Shown: positions 31,648 through 47,280 of the stretch, one piece after another | How positions within the stretch are numbered: position 1 is the stretch's first letter | How the letters are laid out: every line of letters starts with the position of its first letter | The notes under the pieces: generated by a model | What the model was told of the DNA's origin: nothing | What the model saw: the letters and a program-made list of their open reading frames with translations, nothing else | The model's database searches: none | Translations under genes and position numbers: made by a program | NCBI RefSeq assembly: GCF_000315625.1 | Contig: NW_005434610.1 | Coordinates: 133,069-188,440 of the forward strand | From: Guillardia theta CCMP2712 | Lineage: Eukaryota; Cryptophyceae; Pyrenomonadales; Geminigeraceae | Reading direction: 5' to 3' | DNA length: 55,372 bases

Positions 31648-32969
31648 CTGGGGCAAAGTCAAAGAGATCCAAAGGTGCCTCATAGAGTTCAAATCTTGTA
31701 TGCACAAGTTTGATTTGTTTGCTCTGATTTCTAGAAGAACTCAGATAAAGACATGCTTGCGTCTCTTGTCCCTCTCCAATCCCTGTCAATTTTTTCTGTG
31801 CTGATTTGCTTCCTGTTTGCTCTATCACTCACAGTTTGTCTGCTGCCTGAATGTCTTGCCAGAAGTTGCTCTTGCACCACATGCGCCCACCATGACATTG
31901 CTTAAGATCTTTCAACTACTGTTACACTCTCCCATCATCCCATCAATGGTTCTCTCATCCCACAACTTGAACTGCACTCGTCACCCCAATCTGCTCTCCC
32001 CTCCTCTCCTGAGCTTCCCTTTCCCCATCTCATCGCATCTCCTCCTCTCTCTCTCTTCACAGCCTACTCCTCCTTCCCTTCACCCTGCTCCCATCCTCCT
32101 CCTCCTCCTCTCTTCACCTGCAATTGCGCTCATCATCACCATTTTCTTCAGCATCGCGGCCGCTCCGTGTGGCCTCCCCCACAACCCTGACCCTCCCCCA
32201 CCCTCTCACCTCAAACCCCCACCCACATGTGCGCATCACCTACCCTACACAAATCACAGTCCTCCAGGAGAACCCCTTGTATATCTACAGGTACCCCTTA
32301 TTATATGGTGAAATATTACCGGTACTATGAAGTTCTTGTCTGCACGACACCCACTTGTTGTGCATGTCTCAGTACCCCTACCACCACGTTGGAAGTACCC
32401 CGGCCTTGTCATTGGAGCAGTTCCTTGACCCCTCCCCCAATTTTCGCCACCGGTGCATACTAGGGAGCTTACGGGGGTGTTGTCATAAAGCACCCCTCTG
32501 TGGAACGGAACTCCCTCCTGCTTGCCACATGACAGAATTGCGCACAGGAGGGGATAGGATGGGAGAGAGAGGATGGGAGAGAGAGGATGGGAGAGAGAGG
32601 ATGGGAGAGAGAGGATGGGAGAGAGAGGATGGGAGAGAGAGGATGGGAGAGAGAGGATGGGAGAGAGAGGATGGGAGAGAGAGGATGGGAGAGAGAGGAT
32701 GGGAGAGAGAGGATGGGAGAGAGAGGATGGGAGAGAGAGGATGGGAGAGAGAGGATGGGAGAGAGAGGATGGGAGAAATGGGAAGAGGAGGGTGGGAAAA
32801 GGATCTGTGTCGTTGGACATGAATATATTTCGGTACACTTCTACTCCCCAGTCTCCCCAGACACCTTCGTCCTACTCTCCTCCAGCGCTCGTCCGATCGT
32901 GCGCTTCCTCTGGGTCTTCCTGAGCACTGCGGCGAAACAGTATTAGCAGAACAAAACGGCTTTCAATCC
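31648..32969. other. Intergenic region: pyrimidine-rich and C-tract DNA
   Basis: 31980-32240 is CT-rich. 32270-32460 carries TACCCC, TACCGGTAC and CCACCCC-type strings. It is followed by the minisatellite at 32550-32776. The 5' exon(s) of the bTHX gene and the 3' UTR of the recombinase gene must fall here. No other gene seen. Confidence 0.5.
32550..32776. repeat. 14-bp minisatellite, ~16 copies
   Basis: About 16 essentially perfect head-to-tail copies of GATGGGAGAGAGAG. It lies between the C-tract region and the 3' end of the tyrosine recombinase gene, and is not coding. Confidence 0.95.
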
Positions 32970-35354
32970 TCACCTCTCATCCCCACTCTCCGCTTCTCCG
33001 GAGATCTTTCGGATGTACTTGTACACCGTGATGTAGGACAAGTCTTGATACTTCTTCTTACATCTCGACTCCTCCCATGCGTCAGGGCCATAGATGTCCT
33101 CAACGATCTTCTTGTACGCGACATCGAAGCAGCTCTGGTAGTTGTCGATGGTGACCTCCTGCCCCTCCTCAAGCTCTCCTCCTTCCCTCGCCATCTTCTC
33201 CAGCTTCTCCATGACTTTCCTGGCCTTGCTCACGTTCTTGCGCATGTTCCTGTTGCCAAGGTCCGACGGCTTCAGCTGCTTGAGAGGTCCGATGCTTTTC
33301 CTCACTCCGTTCTCCACCAAGTGCTCCCCGACGTGCCATCGCTGCCACACGTTCTTACAGTCGACCTTCTGCGCGAACTTGTAGTCCTGCGGCACCATGT
33401 GTACCTGCCCGTCATCCCACACGAACACGTCCCCTTGCATGGACGACTGGGAGTCATGCCCGCCGGGATCACCAACGGTCGATGCAATGTTGTCCTCAAC
33501 CCTCCTGTTGCTGTTGCTGTCGCAAGTGTCGTGCCCTCGCATGGCGATCTTGATGCTCTCCCGCACGTCGGCCTTGAGCGATTCAAGATCGTCCAGGGGC
33601 AGGTGCTCGTTGGCCCTTCCCTTGATTTTCTCCGCCACCTGATCCAGGATCTTGTCGGGTAGCTGGTTCAGTGCATAGTGCAGCTGGTTCTGGACCTCCA
33701 CGATCTCCTTCCTGAACCTTCTGTTCTCCGCCAAGACGTGGTAGTACGGAGGGATCCCGGTGGATTTCATGCCGCAATCTTCGCATCTCATCGAGCCAGC
33801 CACGATTTCCGCCCTGAGAGATCTGAGGTACTCCATGGTTCTTGTCCCCTGCAGACCGAACATCGGGGCACCCCACAGGATGTGATCGGTTCCAAACCAT
33901 TCCTGCAAGGTATCGATGTGATACACGATGTTGGCAAGGAAAACAGGCACGCATCTCTTGAAGCTGTCCGGGAAGCTCTCGTACCCATGGACAAACTTGT
34001 GTAGTCCGACTCCCCTGACCTTCTCCAGTCCTTTCTCGCTGAAATGAGGAGGCAGGTTGTCAAACGAGTCTGACATGACGTCGTTGCCCGCCAGGATCCT
34101 CCCGCAATACTGATCGTTGCTTCCTGCCTCGGTGATATACCCGTCCCTCGAGTTCCCAACTTTCCAACTTCCACGTATGAGGACGGAGGGTTCCGATGGG
34201 CCCCCGGGGATCGAGAGAAGGTGGGCTACGCTGCCCTTTCTGAAGCTTTGAGCTCCTGCACACCAACATCAATGACTTGATATCAGATCGAACGTACTGC
34301 ACCCACCGAAATCCTTGCTATCTCCGCCATCCATACACGACAAAACCCTCTGCAACACTTTGCTGAATCTTTGCTTTTGATCGTTCCCTGGGAAGAACTT
34401 TGTGCTGTTCCCGTATCCTCGGGGTTGCGCGATGGTGTACAGCGCGAGTGCCAAGATGGGGCAGGTGTGAGGCTGGTGAGGAGCGGCAAAAACGTGCCTG
34501 ACCTGTTGAGAGATCATATCTACACTGTTGCCAGCATCATCGTTCTTGGACTTCACGATGGTCAGCACCAGACTGTCGTTGCGCCAGTCGAAATGTTCCA
34601 TGTGAAGCTCATCAAGGGTCTCACTTCGACAGCAGCAGTTCCAGAGGAAGGTCGCCGCCGCGTAACCGAACAATCCAGTGGCGCCATGCTCTCGATTCTT
34701 CTCCTTGGGCCTCCATGCTATCATCTCTTTGCAGATCGCGACGTATCCTTTCACTTGCAGGACGCTGTTGCCTTCCTGTGCTCGCACCTGCTCTGCTCTT
34801 GCCCCACCGATGCTCTCTGCATGCTTCTGTATCATGTCGTCCAAGTTTTGATCCAGCGTCTTCCCGGTCTCCTCGACACCGACGGCCGTGAAACTGACGT
34901 TGCGCTCCATGTAGTAGTGCTTCAGCGCGCTCTTGTACCCTTGCACTGATCCTATGGACAGAAGTTTCTGGTTGGCAGCAGGCGCATCCCCTCCTGCTTG
35001 AGCCTGACCTGCTCCTCCTGCCGCTGAATCGCTTGACTCGCTGCTGTTCCCCTCCTCCTCCCCAGCCTTCCTCTTCCGCTTCCTTCCTCTCGACATGCTC
35101 TTGCTCGTCATGAGATGCTCAAAAGTTTCCTTCACACAAGTCCAAGTAAGAGGAAGCCTCACGTTCCCTCCCTCATCCAGGAGGTCCCGGTAAGCCTCCT
35201 TCTTCCCTTCCTTCGCCTTCCGCTTCATCATGTTGACCAGCCTCAGCACTTTGTAGCGATAGACTTTCTGCGTGCTTTCTGCCGTCCGGTGCCCCTTCAT
35301 GGTGCCCTGCGCATCAGCCATGCTCGAATCTTGTCCCCTCACATCATCCTGCAT
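32970..35354 (-). CDS. Crypton-like tyrosine recombinase
   Basis: Two exons (35354-34307 and 34255-32970) give 777 aa. The first half has an N-terminal SAM-like helical region (LLSIGSVQGYKSALKHYYMER) and FLWNCCCRSETLDELHMEHF, with the first catalytic Arg of tyrosine recombinases. The splice joins DFG to AQSFRKGSVAHLL, corresponding to the GTHSxRKG block (H/K-x-x-R) of Crypton-type and related recombinases; the usual His reads Gln. Downstream comes LIRGSWKVGNSRDGYITEAG, with the expected Trp and a candidate nucleophile Tyr, then GRILAGND and LPPHF as in eukaryotic relatives. The C-terminal 350 aa form a Lys-rich, partly coiled region with a CxxC (MRCEDCGMKSTG). Such enzymes move DNA through a recombination intermediate. 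No terminal repeats or duplicated target site were identified. The frame is intact over both exons, so the gene may be young or domesticated. Confidence 0.75.
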
Positions 35355-35735
35355 GATCACCTGAGCGACTTCGCTCCCGTCTGCTTGCGAACTGATCGTC
35401 GGGCAGAAGGGAAGGGAGGGGAGAGGTAAGGGGAGAGGTAAGGGGAGAGGTAAGGGGAGAGGTAAGGGGAGAGGAGAGAAGGAGAAAGGAAGAGAACAGA
35501 GATAAGGGAGACAGGGAGAGGAGAGAGGAAGAGGAGGGGAGGAGGAGGAGGAGGGGAGGAGGAGGAGGGGACTTCCGAGGAGGAGGGGAGGAGGAGGGAG
35601 GGTTTGGGATTTTGAGAACGCGGGGTCTTTGCAAAGTTCTTGACCGAGTTCGCCTCAGCATGCGGTCGGAGGCGGGGGAGCGGGAGGGAAAGGAGAGGTA
35701 GCAGGATCGGGACTGTGCCGACAGAGCTAGTGGAC
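35355..35735. other. Divergent intergenic region, purine-rich
   Basis: This spacer separates the divergent recombinase and lipase genes and so may hold both promoters. 35410-35480 contains about five copies of GGGGAGAGGTAA, followed by GGAGGAGGAGG runs to 35610. No TATA-like motif stands out. Confidence 0.6.
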
Positions 35736-36468
35736 ATGCCGTCAAGCTCACTCGTCGTCTCGGAGAGGCTTCGCTCTCTGCTCCTCTTGCCGCTCCTCGC
35801 CATCGCGCTCCTGGCGGGAGAGTCGTCAGGCTACTCAACCAGCTCCATCGCGTCCCGTCTGGTTGCCCTACAGCCAGCATTGGACACGAGCAAGATCACG
35901 AGGATCGCGGACTTCGCTGCAGCTGCCTACTTCCCCGACAACAAGTTCCAGTCATGGTCCAACGACAGGAAGCTGGTGATGCCGACGACGTTCACCGACG
36001 CGGCTTCCGAGACCAGGGGATACTTAGGAGTCGACGAGGAGGGAGGGCGTGTGGTGCTGTCCTTCAGAGGATCGGGGACGCTCAAGAACTTCTTGACAAA
36101 CTTGAACTTCCAGTTGATCCCCTTCGACCACCCTTGTGTTAGCGTCCCGGACATTCGGGTGTGAGTTCGCTGCTTCGTGTTCATGTCGCGCCGTCTGACC
36201 TGCTCACCCTCCCGCAAGTCACCGAGGGTTCTCGACGGTCTCTCTCCGACTCTATGAGTCTCAGCTCAAGGACAAGATCCTTCATCTCACAGAGAAGTAT
36301 CCTGACTTTGACCTGACGGTCACAGGTGTCACCTCTCCCTCCTTCCCTGCTGTTGCTCCTCGAACTTTCTTCTGCTGCGGCCCCCGCTTCTCACCCTCCT
36401 CGTCCTCTTCCTCTTCCTCTTCCTCTTCCTCTTCCTCTTCCTCTTCCTCTTCCTCTTCCTCTTCCTCT

Positions 36469-36525
<57 letters not shown>

Positions 36526-37163
36526 CTCCTTATCCCATTGAAATGATTCCGTTGCAGGACATTCTCTTGGAGGAGGCGTCGCCATCCTGACATCGTATCT
36601 GCTCGCACACGATTCTAAACTTTCGCCTTCTTTGATCACCTTCGGAGCACCGCTTGTTGGTAAGACGCCCCAAAATACGCTCCTCTCCCGCTTACACAGC
36701 CTACCTTTCTTCCAACAGCTGCTTCTCTCCTCCTCCTCCTCCTCCTCCTCCTCCTCCTCCTCCTCCTCCTCCTCCTCCTCCTCCTCCTCTGCTATTCTCT
36801 CGCTTCTCGTGTCAAACCTGCCCTCAGCTCTTTAGCTTCATGGGCTCCTTGCATCATCGCACCGTCCTTGCGATCTACTCTGCTCGAACTTACCTTGTCC
36901 TCCCCATAGGCAACCAGCAGTTTGCCGACGCTCATGCTCTGTGTGTCCCAGAGATTCTTCATGTGGTTCACGACGCAGATCCCATCCTCTACAACAACGA
37001 GCCCCTGTGGAGGGACAACGGGTTCGTGCGGTCAGGACAGGTCTTGAACTGCTCCCCTCAGTCCTTCGAAGCACCACAGCCCTCGGAAGGATTCCGCGTT
37101 CCTCCTTGGAACCTGGTCGACCACTTGTGGTACATGGGACGGTATATGGGCCCTCAGCTCTAG
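35736..37163 (+). CDS. Secreted class 3 (fungal-type) lipase
   Basis: Four exons (35736-36160, 36219-36325, 36558-36659, 36910-37163) give 295 aa. A signal peptide covers residues about 10-32 (SLLLLPLLAIALLAGESSG). The alpha/beta-hydrolase core follows, with VLSFRGSGTLKNFL near the oxyanion region and HRGFSTV. The nucleophile serine is in TGHSLGGGVAIL; its codon context is made by the splice at 36325/36558. The acid residue is in VHDADPI, and a likely catalytic histidine in NLVDHLWYMGR. The length fits a minimal class 3 lipase that hydrolyses acylglycerols. Entry to the secretory route is expected. Whether it then goes outside or to a plastid-surrounding membrane cannot be told. Intron 1 ends in GCAAG rather than YAG, supported by the conserved HRGF motif it restores. 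Introns 2 and 3 hold microsatellites. Confidence 0.88.
36403..36790. repeat. CCTCTT/CCTCGT hexamer array and TCC array in lipase introns
   Basis: 36403-36522 is a hexamer array that switches from CCTCTT to CCTCGT, in intron 2. 36728-36788 is about 20 TCC triplets, in intron 3. Both are pyrimidine-rich on the sense strand. The stretch between them includes exon 3 (36558-36659). Confidence 0.9.
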
Positions 37164-37564
37164 TCTTATTCCATCGCTTTTCTTCGCCTTGAAGTAGCTC
37201 CCTGTTGAAGTTTATCCCTGTCGTTAGGTACTAGTCTGAGTATATGAACGCTACATTTAGCCTCTGATCGGATTCAGGCATGCTGCGGCAGTAGTAACGC
37301 TGTGCCGCCAGTAAGCCGCACTGCAGCCCTCTGCGGCACTCTGTTACAACTGAGGGGAGAAGCTGGACAAGATCCACCGTGACTCGAAGTTCAATAGGGC
37401 TCCGGCTCGGCAGCCTGGCACTGACGGGGTCCGAGTCTCAATCAGGACTCCGGAGAGCCCCGGGCCGGGCCGCCGGGCGACCCCGGCCGGCCCGGGGAGT
37501 TCTAGTGTAGGACAAAAGATGCGATAAGGGTGTCCAGCAGGAGGTAAGAAAGTGGGACAGGAGG
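37164..37564. other. Intergenic region with GC-rich module
   Basis: 37270-37510 is a GC-rich module (CTGCGGCA, GCCGGGCG, GGCCCGGGG words) directly upstream of the DUF2779-type gene. The remaining about 50 bp before its ATG must hold the basal promoter. Nothing coding. Confidence 0.5.
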
Positions 37565-41095
<3,531 letters not shown>

Positions 41096-41646
41096 TTGCA
41101 TAATTATAAGCATTATACATAATTATATGATAAAAAATAAAAATAAAAAATGACCAGTCGGAGTAAAACAGAGTTGACTAATTTCGGAACGTCATGTCGA
41201 GAAGGCGAAGGGGAAGGAGGAGGGGGGGGAGGAGGAGAAGGGAGGTTGAGGGTAGTGAAGGGAGTTAAGAGTAGGATAAGTAAGAGAAAATGGTCAGAGA
41301 TAGAGGAGCAAGTGGAAGCATGGGAGAAAGTGGGGGAGGACGAAGTAGTTGAACGCAAGTTAGAGGAAGAAGTTGAAGAGGAAGTATGGGGAAAGGAGGA
41401 AGGTCCTGCGCTTCTTATGGTGAACCAGACCAAAGTGCATGCTGAAGTGTCTTACATTTGCGTGTGGTCTTGCTTTACTTGTGGAGAAACTAGAGTTCTT
41501 TGCGGAGATCGTTTGACAGCTTAGCACTCAGGGGGTCTTACTGGAAATCTTGTCGTTTTGCTTTGCATGACTTGTACTCAAGCTCGGGATATTAGCTGAC
41601 ATATGTCACAGTGCATGATCAAGATGAGCAGGACCTGAAGAAGAGG
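41096..41646. other. Intergenic or 5' region of the transporter gene
   Basis: 41095-41150 is an AT-rich stretch directly abutting the GC-rich module, ending in A-rich DNA (AAAAATAAAAATAAAAAA), as at the 3' end of a retroposed element. A frame at 41150-41524 (Gly/Glu/Lys-rich, VWSCFTCGETRV) is possible but compositionally biased. A good acceptor (ATGTCACAG) at about 41611 suggests an upstream exon of the transporter gene. Confidence 0.45.
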
Positions 41647-43406
41647 ATGGCGTTTGCTGCCGAACCTCCCCGCAAGAGGGACATGAAATATCACGAGGAC
41701 GACAATAAAGAAGTTCAAGAGACTGCTCTGAAGAGAGAGCTTGATGTGTTCGATCTCACAATCATCGGTGTCGGAGGGATCGTGGGAGCTGGGATCTTCG
41801 TCCTCTCCGGGCAAGCAGCAGCCATGTACGCGGGCCCTGCGGTGGTTCTTTCCTTTGCGATCGCAGGAGGGTGTTGTACAATCTACGCTCTGTGCTTTGC
41901 CGAGCTCTCCACCATGGTCACAGACACTGGGAGTGCGTACACGTACGCTCGTCTCGCCTTCGGGAATTTTGTCGGGTGGATCGTGGGATGGTCGCTGGTG
42001 GCAGAGTACTTGTTCTGTGTCTCTGCTGTCTCGGTGGGATGGAGCGGTTATGCGAGCGAGATCTTTCAGCAGCTGGGAGTTCCTCTGAGCTCCCGATGGA
42101 GTACTCCACCCTTAGCCTTCGACGAGAACCACAACATCTACTTCACTGGTGCTGTGCTCAACGGCCCTGCTGTCTTCCTCGTCGTCTTCGCCTCCATCAT
42201 CGTTGGGCTCGGCGTCAGGATGTCAGCCATCGTTGCCAAGGTCAGCGTGCTGATCAAGCTGGGGGTGATCGCGACGTTCCTTGCCTGCGGCATGTTCTTC
42301 ATCCACGGAGAGAACTACAGCCCCTTCGTTCCCGAGAACAAGGAGGGCGACTTCAAGGACTTCGGGCACTTCGGGTGGTCAGGAGTCTTGAGAGGGTCGA
42401 GCATTGTATTCTTTTCCTACGTCGGTTTCGACGCCATTACTACAGCAGCATCAGAAGCCAAAGATCCGAGCAACGACCTTCCCAACAGCATCTTCTTGAG
42501 CCTGGGGATCTCGACTGCGCTCTACATGCTGGTCCGCTTGCCCTATTCCTCATGCTTCCTGCCCTCTGCCTCCTCCTGCTTCTTTTCTCCTGCCTGCTTC
42601 TTGCCTTGAGCGAGCTATTGACTCCTCTCTACAGGTCGCCTTCGTCATGTGTGGCCTCGTCTCCTACACAGCCCTGGGAGTTGCCGACCCCATTCTCGTC
42701 GCCGTCAAGGCTGCAGGCCCGGGGCTGTCCTGGCTTGTCCCCCTCATCGCCGTCGCCGTTGTAGTCGGGCTGCCTGGGGTTGTGGTGGTGTCGCTCTATG
42801 CTGTGACCCGCGTGCTCTACGTCATGGCGCTTGACGGAATGCTCCCTCGGCAGTTCCAGGAGGTCAACGAGACCTTCAGCTCCCCGATGTTCAGCACGGG
42901 CTTTGCTGGAGTGCTTGCTGCCATCATCGCTGCCTTGTTCCCCATCTCGGCCATCGCTGAGTTTGTTTCCATTGGCACCCTGCTGGCCTTTGCTGTCATC
43001 TGCTATGCTGTCGTCTCCTTGAGGGAGAAACGCCCCGACATGCCGCGCAACTATCGCGTAATCCTCCTCCCCTCTCCTTCCCCCTTCTTCGTGCGTCCGC
43101 CTGACCTTTGTCGTCAGGTACCTTTCTCACCCTACCTGCCTTATGCAGGCATGGTCATCGCTGTTTCTCAGGTTTGACCTCCTGCCACCCTCCATCGCTC
43201 CTTCTGCACGTTCCTCTTGCACGTTTGCTCCTCTTCTCTCTCATTTTCCCTTGAACTTCCTGTCGTGACTTGCGCAAAAGATCCTCTTCCTCCCCTGGAT
43301 GGCGTGGGTGCGGATGTTGTTCTGGATCTTGATGGGCCTCGTCATCTGGTACTTCTATGGAAACCGTGTGGAGGAGAAGCCATACTCCTACGATCGGGTA
43401 GAGTAA
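41647..43406 (+). CDS. APC-superfamily amino-acid transporter (CAT/SLC7-like)
   Basis: Four exons from the ATG at 41647 (41647-42531, 42635-43057, 43118-43171, 43281-43406) give 495 aa. The first transmembrane motif IIGVGGIVGAGIFVLSGQ and the following AGPAVVLSFAIAGG are classic for the cationic amino-acid transporter branch. FFSYVGFDAITTAASEAKDP and PNSIFLSLGISTALY are the family's substrate-site and helix-8 signatures. At least eleven hydrophobic segments are visible; the last is MLFWILMGLVIWYFYG, before a short tail ending YSYDRVE. Import or exchange of amino acids across the plasma or an internal membrane is expected; substrate specificity cannot be read from the sequence. The in-frame stretch before Met-1 (DQDEQDLKKR) follows a good acceptor, so a further 5' exon is possible. 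The last intron ends in AAAAG. The gene converges on eIF5B with about 160 bp between stops. Confidence 0.85.
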
Positions 43407-43568
43407 GATATCAGAGCGAGTGCAAACAAAATCTTGGGGCTGAAACAAGGGAGAGGTGAGTAGGAAGGCGAGAGGCAAAGGGATACAGAGCATGAGCAGC
43501 GAAGCGTGAGCAGCGCATGCCTTGATACCTAGTCTCTTCCTCCGCTTGCTCCATCCCCTTCAGCTCCC

Positions 43569-46500
43569 TTACCAATGCTGGACCCCTCGAATGAAGAGCT
43601 GCTTCAGCTTGCTCATCAGCTTCCAGTCCTCACTAGTCATCTCCTCCGCGAAGTGATCTTTCATTGCCTGTATCCCGTCCCGGGTGATCTTGCTGTAAAG
43701 TTTCACCTTGTGATCGAACTGCCGCCCATAGAGGATGTGTGACTGCTGGTCGTTGCTGGGCTCGATCTTCACTGCGACGCTCATCCCGACCTTCGCCACC
43801 TTCACCTCCTTGTGGTTGTTCTGGATGGACGTCACTTTGCCGATCTCTAGAAAGTTGAGCTCAGGAATGCAGAGAGGCGTTCCAACCTGCCAGATGACAG
43901 TTGAGTCTGAGCCGCGAGGAGGGGGGGGGGGGGGGGAAGGGGGGAAGGGTCAGGTGAGGGCGAGGAAGAAGAGGGAGAGAGCTAAATGTGAGCTTGATCA
44001 GTGGGAGGCATGAGGGAGAGGCAAGAATCAGTGAGGCAGGAGAAGAGGTAGCAGGGCAGGGGGAGAAGGAGGTACAAGAGGAGGGAACATGAGACGGGGA
44101 GCAGGGGAGCTAGAATGGAGTACCTTGAGCGAACCCTCCTTCACCTCACAACCGAGAATGATCGGATTTCTCTTGTTGAACACGTTCTTTGGGATGATAC
44201 TGAGGATCACAGGGAAGACGGCGACGCCATTGGAGTACAGCTGGACAGGTTGTCATGCACGGAGCGGGTGCGGGGTGACTTGACCTGCTCCCTCTTTGCC
44301 GCCTTCTTCTCCTCCATGAAACTCTTGAACTGATCGAAGAGATGGTAGATGATGTTCGCTGTAAAGATCTTGATTCCAGCCTTCTTTGCAAGCGCCTCTG
44401 CCTCAGGCACAATCTGCTCGCTGTCAGCTCCGTTGCTTCCGCTTCCTCCTGCTCACCTTCACATCGAAGGCCAAGATCATGGCCAGGTCTGGCGCTCGTT
44501 CGAGCATTGCACTGCATGAGATTGAGAGGAAGCAAACGCATAGATGTCGATCACAAGTGACAAGAACAAGAGGACGCGACAAGACATAGCAGTCGCATCA
44601 AACACCCACCACGATGTTCAACTCTCCCACATCATCTCAACAAGGGACAAGATCTTTCCAACCTGGCTCGGATGACATCTTTCTTGTGCACGGGCCCGAT
44701 GTTGATGGAGGCAACAGGAATGCTCGAGTTGTGCAGGAAGTCCAAAAGTGCCTCCAGAGCTCCCAAGGTCGATGCCTTGGAAAATGTCAGTCTGATAACT
44801 CCTTCCTCCTCCTCCTCCTCCCTCCATCTGCTTGCCAACCACCTCCCTTCACCTTACTCTTTACCCCCCCCCACCCCCCCCCATTCTTCTCCCAACTCCT
44901 TTCTCTTCACTCCCTCCTCTTCACTCTCCCCTCCTCTGCCCTTCCTCGCATGTTACCTGGACATGAACACCTTTCCCGGACTTGTCCACGTCTTTCTTCA
45001 GCTCCTCAAGGTCTTCCATCACCGAGCTGGGAAATGTCAATCGCCGCCAACAGTACCCTCCTCCCACCTCTTGAGCTCCTCTATATCATCTTCCTTCTCC
45101 AGTCTGAGCAGCGACGTTCCTGAGAGCGAATCAAGACTAAGACGTCTCCTCGCCCTTGTCACCTGCTACTGCTCCTTCCAGACCGCTCGCTGCAATCTTC
45201 ACGCCCATGGCGGCCTGCAGACTTGATGTCACGGGCGGGAGAGCGACGGCCATGCTTGCCTCTATGCTCTTGTGGTGGACATACTCGTTCTTCACGCGCA
45301 GTTCTTTCATAGGGTGAGGAGTGAGGAGAGTCCTGATGGTCGTGACGATTGGGCCCTGCATGCCGCAAACCACAATCGTGTCGCCCTCGTGCAGCTCTCC
45401 ATGGACTGCCGAAACGACCGGCGTCAGCATCTGACACTCGAGGAGGGGAAGGAACCAAGGATAATATCGAGCGTGGTCCCGAAGCCTTCCGTCACTTTGA
45501 CCTTTGGTGAAACTTCAGTGGGGAGGAAGAGGAGGAGAGGAGGAGAAGCAGAAGTGAGAGGAAGCGAAGGGAGTTGCCAGGACGAGCAGCGGAAGGCGAT
45601 GAGCAGACCTCAAGAACCGTCGCCTCAAGAGCTTCGCTGAGCATCAATCTGAAGGGAACGTTCAGCGAAGAAGGGACGGTGAGTGGGAATATCGACCTGT
45701 CGACCAACATCTTCTGGGTCAACTGGATGCCGAGGAGGAGGAGATCAGGGACGCCTTCACCGGTGATCGCCGATGTTGGAACCACCGAGACCACCTGCGA
45801 CAAGCAGAAGTGAATATGCACGCGCAACCAAATCAATCTGTTTGTGACTAGGAGAAATTGATGGCAATCGCCAGTTCTTACTTTTCTTGGGTTCTTGTTC
45901 TCGTAGTAGAGATCAGCATTCAATCCCTGGCTAGCTATCTCTCCCTTCATTGGGTGTTACCATCCACTGAGTATCCGTACTTCAATCACCTTAATCCCTT
46001 GCCACCTGCTTTCAAACTCTCTGACTGTATGGCTCTTCTGCTTGGCTAGCGTATCCTGTCGATGAAGCGATATTACAATGAAAGGTTGGCTCCAGCAGGA
46101 CAAGCAGCACCTGTATCGGAGAATCTTTGTTCGGCTGCCAATCATAGCATCTGATCTCGAGTTACAACGTCTTTGAGTGTTCAAGAACATGGAATGACCG
46201 ATCGATCTTGTTCAAGGCGACAAGAAAAGGGCACCTCCTCCTCTTCAACAGCTGCAGAAATTCAGCACGGAAATCTCCGACACGCCTTCCCAGTCACCTG
46301 CAGAGATTCGATCGTCTGGGGCTCCAGCCCGTGCATGATGTCGACAACGAGGACGCAGATGTCGCAGATCGAAGTTCCTCGTGACCGGAGGTTGCTGAAC
46401 GATTCGTGTCCGGGGGTATCGATCACCAGCAGCCCGGGAATCTTGTAGTCGACCTTAACAGAATGGGACACCTGATCCGTGAGCTTGCGCAGGTTTGTCA

Positions 46501-47280
46501 TGGGGAAGAACGTCGCGCCAATCTGCTGTGTGATCCCTCCCGCCTCTCCCTCTTGCACGTTGGTCTTCCTTACTTTGTCCAACAACTTTGTCTTTCCGGT
46601 GTCCACATGTCCCAGTACACAGAGGATGGGCGACCTCAATCTGGCAAGATTCGTCAGAGAGCTGAGAGAGGCGAACAAGATCATCGAGAACAGTCCTTTC
46701 ACCTGTCTTTGCTTCTCGCTTGCTTCGCGTCTTCCTTCCTTTGCAAACGATCCTGCTTCGCTGCTTCGATTCTTGCCAGCAGTGCCTCGTCGACCTGCGC
46801 ACTTTCCTCCTCGTCGCTCTCCTCCTCCTCGCCTTCTTGCTTCCTCCTCCGCTTCTCTTCCTCTTGTTTCCTGGCTGCCAGCAATTCCTCTGGTATCTTG
46901 TACTTGTCGTCTGTATTGAGATACTGGATGTCCTGTGTCAATTCCTCCAGGTCGACCGCCTCTTCCGCCTCCTGCGTGTTCGCTCCTGCCACGTCCTGAT
47001 CGTCACTGTCGTCTGATGAAACATAGCTCGATGTCCCCAGCTCCGACGAGCTCTCCCCTTTTGCTGCTCCTCCCCGCAACCGCAGTCGCGCCGAAGATGA
47101 AAGCTGTGAAAAGTCGTTCAAGAAACGCTGCGAGGTCGACCCTGAGGAGACGATTCGAGGAAGATGGATGCCAACCTTGTGCTGCGAACTCTCAAGAAGC
47201 GTTGTGCATCCAACAAGCAGCAAGATTGCAACGGAAACGTAAAACTTGCTGTGCGCGTCCACGGCGAATTCCCGAAACAT
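43569..47280 (-). CDS. EIF5B: eIF5B translation initiation GTPase with N-terminal secretory-type leader
   Basis: A multi-exon gene. The G domain has [15 protein letters not shown] (G1), [14 protein letters not shown] (switch I), [15 protein letters not shown] (G3) and VALNKIDRS (G4). [12 protein letters not shown] is diagnostic of eIF5B rather than bacterial IF2. Domains II-IV follow in order: [76 protein letters not shown], and a C-terminal alpha-helical end ([13 protein letters not shown]). The protein joins 60S subunits to initiator-tRNA-bound 40S. The first exon (47280-46699) begins with a hydrophobic signal-like segment ([17 protein letters not shown]), then a Ser/Arg-rich part ending [12 protein letters not shown]. 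The acidic/Lys-rich linker comes only after that. No Phe is placed at the predicted cleavage site. In a cryptophyte this fits import to the periplastidial compartment with its nucleomorph 80S ribosomes; that is inference. The usual long N-terminal extension is much shortened. Some small exons between 46260 and 45400 are approximate. Confidence 0.85.

Noticed and set aside
32355-32946. Frames made of repeated GWEREDGRERM units and their minus-strand Ser/Leu/Pro versions
   Set aside because: Pure translation of the 14-bp minisatellite; no non-repetitive coding sequence attached.
41150-41524. Glu/Gly/Lys-rich frame as a separate gene
   Set aside because: Strong compositional bias, no domain, and location just upstream of the transporter; at best part of its 5' region.
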